A DNA stretch of 5,080 nucleotides. Origin: Clostridiales bacterium. GTDB taxonomy: Bacteria > Bacillota_A > Clostridia > Oscillospirales > Oscillospiraceae. Below the pieces are notes generated by a model that saw only the letters and a list, made by a program, of their open reading frames with translations, was not told where the DNA came from and did no database searches. This document shows positions 1 to 5,080 of the stretch, in pieces; positions within the stretch are counted from its first letter, which is position 1; each line of letters starts with the position of its first letter. Location of the stretch: contig DXUR01000252.1 of assembly GCA_019417795.1 (NCBI GenBank), forward strand, positions 1-5,080, given 5' to 3'. The position numbers and the translations under genes are program-made.

Positions 1-2071
1 TCCGGGCGGCAGGCTCGATGACCTCCGGCTGAGAGGGGCGGAAGCCATTCTCGTGGGCCAGAGTAGAGGCATAGGCGTCCTCCACGGTGGAGGGATCCCG
101 GCCCTCGATGATGGCCACCATCTCCGCACCGGTGATGGTCTCTTTCTCCAGCAGGTAGGCCACCACCTTGTCCATGTCCTCCCGGTTTTCCCGGATGATG
201 TTCACGGCGTCGGCATAGCACTTGTCCAGGATATCCTTCACGGCCTTGTCCATAGCGGCGGCGGTGTCCTGCGCGCAGTCCAGACCGTAGCCGCCGTCCA
301 GATACTGGCTGCGGCGGGAGGCCAGAGCCATCATGCCGAACTGGTCGCTCATGCCGAACATGGCAACCATGTTCCGGGCCACGCCGGTGGCCTCCTGGAT
401 GTCCTGAGAGGCGCCGTTGGTCATGGTGTTCATCACCACTTCCTCGGCGGCGCGGCCACCCATGGACACGGCGATTTTCGCCATCAGCTCGTCCCGGGTC
501 CGCAGCTCTGTCTTATCCTCCTCCGGCATCAGCAGGGTATAACCCAGCGCGCCCTGGGTGTGGGGGACAATGGTGATCTTCTGGACCGGTTCTGTGTTCT
601 TCTGCTTGTAGGCCACCATGGCGTGACCGACCTCATGGTAGGCCACCAGCTTTTTCTCAAATTCCGTCAGGACACTGCCTTTTTTCTCCGTGCCGGCGAT
701 GACCAGCTCGAAGGCGGCCAGCAGGTCTTCCTGGATCACCAGCTTGCGGCCCTTTCGGACGGCCCGGAGAGCGGCCTCATTCACAAGGTTGGCGAGATCC
801 GCGCCCACGCAGCCGGCGGTGGCCAGCGCTACTTTCTTCAAGTTGACGTCCTCGGCCAGCTTGATGTTCCGGGTATGGACCTGAAGGGTGGCCAGACGGC
901 CCGCCAGATTGGGACGGTCAATGATGATGCGGCGGTCGAACCGGCCGGGCCGCAGAAGGGCCTGATCCAGCACCTCGGGCCGGTTGGTGGCGGCCAGAAG
1001 GATGATGCCCTTGGTGGGGTCAAAGCCGTCCATTTCGGCAAGAAGCTGGTTCAGGGTCTGCTCCCGCTCATCATTGCCGCCGAAGCGCCCGGAGTCACGG
1101 GATTTGCCGATGGTGTCGATCTCATCGATGAATACGATACAGGGGGCTACCTTGGCGGCCTCCTTAAAGAGGTCGCGGACACGGGACGCGCCCACGCCCA
1201 CGAACATCTCCACAAAGTCGGAGCCGGAGATGGAGAAGAAGGGCACATTGGCTTCGCCGGCCACGGCCTTGGCCAGCAGCGTTTTGCCGGTGCCCGGAGG
1301 GCCTACCAGCAAAGCACCCTTGGGGAGCTTGGCACCGATGTCGGTATATTTCTTGGGATTGTGCAGGAAGTCGATGATCTCCGTCAGGGATTCCTTGGCC
1401 TCGTCCTGACCGGCCACATCGGCAAAGGTGACGCCGGTCTGCTTTTCCATGTAGACCTTGGCGTTGGCCTTGCCCACGCCGCCGATCCCGCCCATGCCTC
1501 CCATGCCGCCCTTTTTCGCCATGATCCGCATGACGAGGGAGAACATGAGCATGATGAACACAAAGGGCAGGATGAAGTTGATGGCGAACAGAAGGAGCGG
1601 GCTCATCTGAGGCTCGTACTTCGTGTCATAGTCTGTTTTTCCGGCCTCATGCATCCGCTCCACCAGAGTGTCATTAGACTCCATCTTCACGGTAAAGAGC
1701 TTCAGCGCCGCAGTATGCTCCTTGCCGTCGGCGTCGGTAAAAGCGTAAACGGCCTTGCCGTCCTGATCCGTGGACTTGGTGTAGGCGGTGCCATTCTCAG
1801 CAGTGTAGACATAGCCGTCCTTGGGGACGATATACAGCAGACCCTCGGAGAGGTCCACGGTGACGTCCTCCACCTGCTTGTCCTCCATCATGGCGATGAA
1901 ATCGCTGTATTTGATGTTGACGTTGGAGGCCTGCTTTCCGGCAGACCCCATGTAGCTGCTGGTGCAGTAGAACACCAGCGTCAGCACCAACGCCCAGGCC
2001 ACCAGCTTGACAGCGCCCAGCAGATTGCGGTTGCCCCGTCGGTTTTTATTGTTTTTATCGTTCTGGTCCAT
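1..2071 (-). CDS. ftsH: ATP-dependent zinc metalloprotease FtsH (3' end cut off by window edge)
   Basis: FtsH is a membrane-anchored hexameric AAA+ protease that extracts and degrades misfolded membrane proteins and some short-lived cytosolic regulators. 690 codons are visible with no stop before the window edge; E. coli FtsH is about 644 residues, so little is likely missing. Order of parts: Asn/Lys/Arg-rich start, membrane segment about 18-38, extracytoplasmic domain about 39-156, second membrane segment about 157-180, Gly/Met-rich linker 188-199, then the AAA+ module. That module shows Walker A GPPGTGKT at 257-264, pore loop F290-V-G, Walker B with D316-E317, sensor-1 N363, and arginine fingers in RPGRFDRR (R374, R377). 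The protease domain has the zinc motif HEVGH at 479-483, with D557 (in SQDIQEAT) as probable third ligand. H479 to D557 is 78 residues, matching H414 to D492 in E. coli. All catalytic residues are present, so it should be active. The start is fixed by a strong ribosome binding site 6-7 bases upstream. It is transcribed divergently from rlmB. Confidence 0.97.
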   Translation of the reverse strand, partial: MDQNDKNNKNRRGNRNLLGAVKLVAWALVLTLVFYCTSSYMGSAGKQASNVNIKYSDFIAMMEDKQVEDVTVDLSEGLLYIVPKDGYVYTAENGTAYTKSTDQDGKAVYAFTDADGKEHTAALKLFTVKMESNDTLVERMHEAGKTDYDTKYEPQMSPLLLFAINFILPFVFIMLMFSLVMRIMAKKGGMGGMGGIGGVGKANAKVYMEKQTGVTFADVAGQDEAKESLTEIIDFLHNPKKYTDIGAKLPKGALLVGPPGTGKTLLAKAVAGEANVPFFSISGSDFVEMFVGVGASRVRDLFKEAAKVAPCIVFIDEIDTIGKSRDSGRFGGNDEREQTLNQLLAEMDGFDPTKGIILLAATNRPEVLDQALLRPGRFDRRIIIDRPNLAGRLATLQVHTRNIKLAEDVNLKKVALATAGCVGADLANLVNEAALRAVRKGRKLVIQEDLLAAFELVIAGTEKKGSVLTEFEKKLVAYHEVGHAMVAYKQKNTEPVQKITIVPHTQGALGYTLLMPEEDKTELRTRDELMAKIAVSMGGRAAEEVVMNTMTNGASQDIQEATGVARNMVAMFGMSDQFGMMALASRRSQYLDGGYGLDCAQDTAAAMDKAVKDILDKCYADAVNIIRENREDMDKVVAYLLEKETITGAEMVAIIEGRDPSTVEDAYASTLAHENGFRPSQPEVIEPAAR

Positions 2072-2077
2072 TGAGAA

Positions 2078-2085
2078 CTCCTTTC
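2078..2085 (-). promoter_or_regulatory. ribosome binding site of ftsH
   Basis: Read on the minus strand this is GAAAGGAG, ending six bases before the ATG at 2071-2069. It is close to the ideal Firmicutes Shine-Dalgarno sequence and fixes the ftsH start. Confidence 0.85.
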
Positions 2086-2107
2086 AGAGTGTGTGAAATT
2101 AAAAAGC

Positions 2108-2136
2108 AGTATAGCACAACCTCCTTGAAACCACAA
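2108..2136 (-). promoter_or_regulatory. probable sigma-A promoter of ftsH
   Basis: On the minus strand, -35 TTGTGG (2136-2131) and -10 TATACT (2113-2108) are separated by exactly 17 bases. A TG one base upstream of the -10 (2116-2115) makes it an extended -10. Transcription would start near 2101, giving a leader of about 30 bases that contains the ribosome binding site. Both boxes are seen directly; activity is inferred. No CIRCE element (HrcA) or CtsR heptad repeat was recognised, so classical heat-shock repressor control is not supported here. Confidence 0.6.
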
Positions 2137-2139
2137 GGA
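2122..2139. repeat. 6-bp inverted repeat over the ftsH -35 region (possible operator)
   Basis: TCCTTG at 2122-2127 and CAAGGA at 2134-2139 are perfect reverse complements separated by six bases. The right arm and loop cover the ftsH -35 box and the left arm lies in the promoter spacer, a position where a bound repressor would block RNA polymerase. A dyad this short can arise by chance, and it matches no operator family I know. Confidence 0.35.
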
Positions 2140-2211
2140 AAAGAGACTGCCTTTTCATAAACTTTCTGTAAATTCAGACGCGCTAAGGCGGAACGATTTT
2201 TCAAATTCATC

Positions 2212-2240
2212 TTTATTGTGGACCGGTTCTGTGATATACT
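2212..2240 (+). promoter_or_regulatory. probable sigma-A promoter of the rlmB unit (extended -10)
   Basis: The -10 TATACT at 2235-2240 is preceded by TG at 2232-2233, giving TGATATACT, a good extended -10. The best -35 at 17-base spacing is the weak TTTATT at 2212-2217, which is acceptable because extended -10 promoters tolerate poor -35 boxes. Transcription would start near 2247, leaving a leader of about 50 bases before the ATG. It would drive rlmB and, as there is no visible terminator after rlmB, the downstream membrane-protein gene too. Confidence 0.55.
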
Positions 2241-2281
2241 GTAAAAAGTATACCCTGCAGATTTTGACAAATTCCGATCAT

Positions 2282-2288
2282 GAGAGGA
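2282..2288 (+). promoter_or_regulatory. ribosome binding site of rlmB
   Basis: GAGAGGA, seven bases before the ATG at 2296. It supports this start over later in-frame ATG codons. Confidence 0.7.
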
Positions 2289-2295
2289 TTTCAAT

Positions 2296-3066
2296 ATGAC
2301 AGACGAAAGAAAAGACCAGCTGACCGCCGAGGCCGACGGCCTCATTGAAGGCCGCAACGCGGTGATCGAAGCCCTGCGGACGGAGGCCAGCATCGACAAA
2401 ATTTTCATCCAGAAGGGTGAGGTGGACAAGACCCTGGGCCACATCGCCTCCAAGGCCCGGGCGGCGGGCATCGTGGTGGTGGAGGCCGACAGGCGGAAGC
2501 TGGACGGCATGAGCCGCACCCACGCCCATCAGGGCGTCATCGCTCTGGCAGCGGTGCGGGAGTACGTCAGTGTAGACGATATTCTGGCAGATGCCGCCGC
2601 CAAGAACGAGCCGCCCCTGATCGTGGTGTGCGACGAGATCTCCGACCCCCACAATCTGGGCGCCATCATCCGGACGGCTTATTGCGCCGGCGCCCACGGC
2701 GTCGTTATTCCCAAGCGCCGCAGCGCGGGATTGACCAGCGTGGTGGCCAAGACCTCCGCGGGCGCGGTGTCCCACATGAAGGTGGCCCGTGTGCCCAACA
2801 TCCCTTCTCTGTTGAAGGACCTGAAAAAGCAGGGGGTCTGGGTATTCGGCACGGCGGCCAACGGCACCACCGGCCTGTATGACGCGGACCTGAAGGGCGC
2901 CGCTGCCATCGTCATCGGCAGCGAGGGGGACGGCATGACCCGTCTGGCTGCCGAAAACTGCGATTTTCTGGTGAGCATCCCCATGAAGGGTGATCTGAAT
3001 TCCCTGAACGCCAGCGCCTCGGCAGCGATCCTGCTGTATGAGGCCGTGCGTCAGCGGATGAACTGA
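2296..3066 (+). CDS. rlmB: 23S rRNA 2'-O-ribose methyltransferase, RlmB/TrmH (SpoU) family
   Basis: This family transfers a methyl group from S-adenosylmethionine to a ribose 2'-OH; RlmB acts on G2251 in the peptidyl-transferase P-loop of 23S rRNA. The 256-residue protein is complete and of usual length (about 245-250). Residues about 18-93 form the small N-terminal RNA-binding domain, opening with IEGRNAVIEAL and ending near HQGVIALA. The knotted SPOUT domain follows, with motif 1 DPHNLGAIIRTA (117-128, N120 and R126), motif 2 IGSEGDGM (207-214, E210) and motif 3 NSLNASAS (235-242). E210, S236, N238 and S240 keep the spacing of E198, S224, N226 and S228 in E. coli RlmB, so an active, dimeric cytosolic enzyme is expected. 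It is the first gene of a likely operon, with 19 bases to the next start. The exact target is inferred from family; other TrmH-like rRNA or tRNA methylases share these motifs, but the N-terminal domain and length favour RlmB. Confidence 0.92.
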   Translation: MTDERKDQLTAEADGLIEGRNAVIEALRTEASIDKIFIQKGEVDKTLGHIASKARAAGIVVVEADRRKLDGMSRTHAHQGVIALAAVREYVSVDDILADAAAKNEPPLIVVCDEISDPHNLGAIIRTAYCAGAHGVVIPKRRSAGLTSVVAKTSAGAVSHMKVARVPNIPSLLKDLKKQGVWVFGTAANGTTGLYDADLKGAAAIVIGSEGDGMTRLAAENCDFLVSIPMKGDLNSLNASASAAILLYEAVRQRMN

Positions 3067-3073
3067 GAAGTTT

Positions 3074-3079
3074 GGAGAG
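3074..3079 (+). promoter_or_regulatory. ribosome binding site that sets the GTG start at 3086
   Basis: GGAGAG ends six bases before GTG 3086-3088, in the 19-base gap after the rlmB stop. It decides the GTG start: the first in-frame ATG would be residue 42 (3209) and would remove a conserved-looking YTLEEILAEYG stretch. Confidence 0.7.
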
Positions 3080-3085
3080 AACACG

Positions 3086-5080
3086 GTGTCAAAGGATGTC
3101 GAGAAAACAGAATACGGCACAGGCACCTGGGATACGCCGCCGTCTGACGAGGATTACACCTTAGAGGAGATTCTGGCGGAGTACGGCTCCAGCCGCCAGC
3201 AGAAAATCATGGAAGAGGTGGAGCGTGAGACCGCTCCGGCAGAGCCGGATACGCCCAAGGCACCGGCTCCTGCACAGCCTTCCGCCCCTAAACCGACAGA
3301 GACGGCCCCATCTCCAACGCCCAAATCGGCAATGGCCCTCTGGGAGGAACGGATCGCTGCGGCGGCGCTGGAACAGGACGGGGAGGCCCCCCTTGCCGAC
3401 GATTCGGACCCGGAGGAAGAACCCCGGACAGATGACGGCCCGGAGCCGGAGGCTACCCGCTTCCTGAGTCTGGAAGAACTGGTAGGGACAACGGTAGGGG
3501 CCGTGATGGAGGAGCACCACGAAACGCTGCTGAAGCCGAAATGGGGGCTGTTCTCCCGGAAGCGGCAGGAGGAAACGGAGCAGCTCTACGATTCCATGGA
3601 AGCCCCGGAGGAATCGGTAAAGCCTCTTACCGAGGCAGAGAGCATCGGGGAAGAACCGGAGCTTAGCGAGGTCGCGTCTGAGGAGCGGGAAGCCTATAAG
3701 AGCCGTCACCGGTCTCTGGGATTTGCCTTTTTTACAGCGCTGGTGCCTATCGCCGCTATGGCGGCGGAGCAGTACGGCGTCACGGTCCCCTTCTGGACCG
3801 GAGACCGGCAGATCCAAGGCGTTGTCATGCTGGCCTGTCTGCTGATCGAATTGGTACTGTGCTGGCACGTGCCGGTGTACGCGATCCGGAAGCTGAGTGA
3901 AAAACGTTGCGTCAGCGCACTGCTGGTATCGTTGGCGGTGCTGGCGGCGGCGGTGGACTGCGCGTTGTGGCTATTTGTTCCGGGGCGGGGAGAAGCGCTT
4001 CCCTATACCGCTGCGGCGGGACTGGCGCTGTGCTTTGCCCAGTGGGGCATCAGCCGGGAAAGCCGGGGCAGCTATGATAGCTTCCGTTTGGCATCGCTGG
4101 ACGATCACCCCCCTTACTTGGTCACGGAAACTCCAAGGGGTGCCTGCAAGCAGAGGGGAGACCTGCGGGGCTTTTACACCACCGCCATGCGGGATGATTA
4201 TGCCTCCCGTCTTCAGACGGTGTTCCTGCCGGTGATTTTTATGGCCGCGCTGGTATTCGCGGGCCTGATCTCTTTGGGACGGGGACACGGAATTGACTTC
4301 CTGCGGAACTGGTCCGTGATCCTGACGGCGGGAGCCACCTGTTCCCTGCCGCTGTGCTGGAGCCTGCCATGGTCCCGGCTGACCCGCCGACAGCAGAAAA
4401 GCGGCTGTGCCGTGGCGGGATGGGATGGCGCGGCCCGTGTAGGAAAGCGCCGGGGCATGATCCTGACGGATACCGACCTGTTCCCGCCGGGGACCATCCG
4501 GCTCAACGGTGTGAAGGTCTACGGCGAGGAACTAGGAAAGGTGTCGGCTTATGCGGCGGCAGCCGCCCGTGCGGCGGGCTGCGGCCTGGAGCGGGTCTTT
4601 GAGGGACTGGCGGTGGGGGAGAACGCCCCACGGGAAACGGCTCAGGACCTGAGCTTTTACGAGCAGGGCGGCTTTGGCTGCACGATCCACGGGGAATCCG
4701 TCCTGTTGGGGACTGCCTCCTTCCTGCGGAAGCAGGATGTGCGTCTGCCCAGCAGCATCAATCTGAAAACCGGCATTTTCCTGGCCATCGATCATCAGCT
4801 GGCGGCGGTGTTCTCCGTGAAGTACGAGGCGTCGGAAAATGTGGATTACGCGCTGCGGACCCTGCGCCGCAGCCGGATCACGCCGATTTTGGCGGTGCGG
4901 GACCCCAACATCACCCCAGCGCTGCTGAAGCGGAAGTTCTACAAGAAGATCAAGGTGGAGTATCCGCAGCTGACGGACCGGGTGGCCCTCAGCGAAGCGG
5001 AGGAGGACCGGGGCCTGCCCCGGGCGCTGCTGCTGCGGGAGGGCCTGCTGCCCTACGCGGAAGCAGTGGTGGGCAGCCGC
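3086..5080 (+). CDS. membrane protein resembling a catalytically dead P-type ATPase (3' end cut off by window edge)
   Basis: Function unknown. From GTG 3086, 665 codons are open to the edge, so the gene is intact as far as seen. Residues 1-205 look cytosolic and disordered: acidic, with YTLEEILAEYG at 24-34 and a Pro/Ala/Thr-rich run at about 50-80. By eye, membrane segments lie at about 211-227, 243-262, 275-298, 304-323, 379-398 and 409-428. The last holds C419-S-L-P422-L-C424, placed like the CPC motif of P1B pumps. After it, GCAVAGWDGAARVGKRRGM (440-458) and D462 align with the stretch leading into DKTGTLT. Residues 528-547 (GGFG, then HGESVLLGTASFL) resemble the P1B N domain, and 573-618 resembles the region around TGD. 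Yet DKTGT is DTDLF (462-466), TGD is VRD (604-606), GDGIND is REGLLP (651-656), HP is absent, and the loop at 324-375 is too short for a normal actuator domain and lacks TGE. Transport by ATP hydrolysis is therefore unlikely; a structural or regulatory role is inference. It is probably co-transcribed with rlmB. The P-type relationship is by eye. Confidence 0.8.
   Translation, partial: MSKDVEKTEYGTGTWDTPPSDEDYTLEEILAEYGSSRQQKIMEEVERETAPAEPDTPKAPAPAQPSAPKPTETAPSPTPKSAMALWEERIAAAALEQDGEAPLADDSDPEEEPRTDDGPEPEATRFLSLEELVGTTVGAVMEEHHETLLKPKWGLFSRKRQEETEQLYDSMEAPEESVKPLTEAESIGEEPELSEVASEEREAYKSRHRSLGFAFFTALVPIAAMAAEQYGVTVPFWTGDRQIQGVVMLACLLIELVLCWHVPVYAIRKLSEKRCVSALLVSLAVLAAAVDCALWLFVPGRGEALPYTAAAGLALCFAQWGISRESRGSYDSFRLASLDDHPPYLVTETPRGACKQRGDLRGFYTTAMRDDYASRLQTVFLPVIFMAALVFAGLISLGRGHGIDFLRNWSVILTAGATCSLPLCWSLPWSRLTRRQQKSGCAVAGWDGAARVGKRRGMILTDTDLFPPGTIRLNGVKVYGEELGKVSAYAAAAARAAGCGLERVFEGLAVGENAPRETAQDLSFYEQGGFGCTIHGESVLLGTASFLRKQDVRLPSSINLKTGIFLAIDHQLAAVFSVKYEASENVDYALRTLRRSRITPILAVRDPNITPALLKRKFYKKIKVEYPQLTDRVALSEAEEDRGLPRALLLREGLLPYAEAVVGSR

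Noticed and set aside
53..2074. A plus-strand open frame of 673 codons opposite ftsH.
   Set aside because: The minus strand encodes FtsH with every catalytic motif. The antisense product is a His/Gly/Leu-rich composition artefact of GC-rich codons, with no recognisable domain and no convincing ribosome binding site.
2115..2126. Minus-strand AAGGAGG followed by GTG, which could suggest a longer FtsH or a leader peptide.
   Set aside because: The GTG is only about two bases from the AAGGAGG, is out of frame with ftsH, and lies upstream of the predicted transcription start.
2216..2221. TTGTGG as a better -35 for the plus-strand promoter.
   Set aside because: The spacing to TATACT (2235-2240) is only 13 bases, too short for sigma-A; the weaker TTTATT at 17 bases plus the extended -10 fits better.
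2264..2269. A perfect TTGACA that could be a -35 box.
   Set aside because: At 17-base spacing the -10 would be GATTTC, next to the rlmB ATG and past its ribosome binding site. No usable -10 exists.
2278..3126. A minus-strand open frame of 282 codons opposite rlmB.
   Set aside because: It mirrors the RlmB coding frame, whose SPOUT motifs are intact; the antisense product is Gly/His-rich with no family resemblance.
3161..3868. A minus-strand open frame of 235 codons opposite the N-terminal part of the membrane-protein gene.
   Set aside because: It is an Arg/Phe/Leu-rich shadow of the acidic, Glu/Pro-rich plus-strand protein. The plus frame has a ribosome binding site, operon position and 665 open codons.
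3086..5080. The P-type ATPase-like gene as a decaying pseudogene.
   Set aside because: No frameshift or stop in 665 codons, a sound ribosome binding site and start, and codon use like its neighbours. Loss of motifs without loss of frame fits a pseudoenzyme better than a pseudogene, although selection was not measured.

Overview
The window looks like chromosomal DNA from a GC-rich member of the Clostridia, perhaps an Oscillospiraceae-type gut bacterium. The reasons are GC-rich coding sequence with strong third-position GC, AT-rich intergenic DNA, strong Shine-Dalgarno sites (GAAAGGAG, GAGAGGA, GGAGAG), and FtsH and RlmB of Firmicutes type. The taxonomic call is inference; no rRNA or marker database was used.

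Layout. Positions 1-2071 (minus strand) hold most of ftsH, the membrane-bound AAA+ zinc protease. Its 3' end runs off the left edge. Positions 2072-2295 are an AT-rich divergent promoter region. Each side has a plausible sigma-A promoter with an extended -10 (TGN-TATACT), and a 6-bp inverted repeat lies over the -35/spacer region of the ftsH promoter. Positions 2296-3066 (plus) encode a complete 23S rRNA 2'-O-ribose methyltransferase of the RlmB/TrmH (SPOUT) family. Nineteen bases later, a GTG start with its own ribosome binding site opens a reading frame (3086-5080, plus) that stays open for 665 codons and leaves the right edge.

That third gene is the notable one. It has a long acidic, proline-rich N-terminal tail, about six membrane segments, and a cytoplasmic part that can be lined up by eye with the P and N domains of heavy-metal (P1B-like) P-type ATPases. 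Every catalytic signature that should be visible is degenerate: DKTGT reads DTDLF, TGD reads VRD, GDGIND reads REGLLP, and the actuator TGE and N-domain HP motifs are missing. It is best described as a candidate P-type ATPase pseudoenzyme, co-transcribed with rlmB.

Together the window shows two divergent transcription units: protein quality control at the membrane (ftsH), and a ribosome-modification gene followed by an undescribed membrane protein. No RNA genes, mobile elements, CRISPR arrays or clear terminators were seen.
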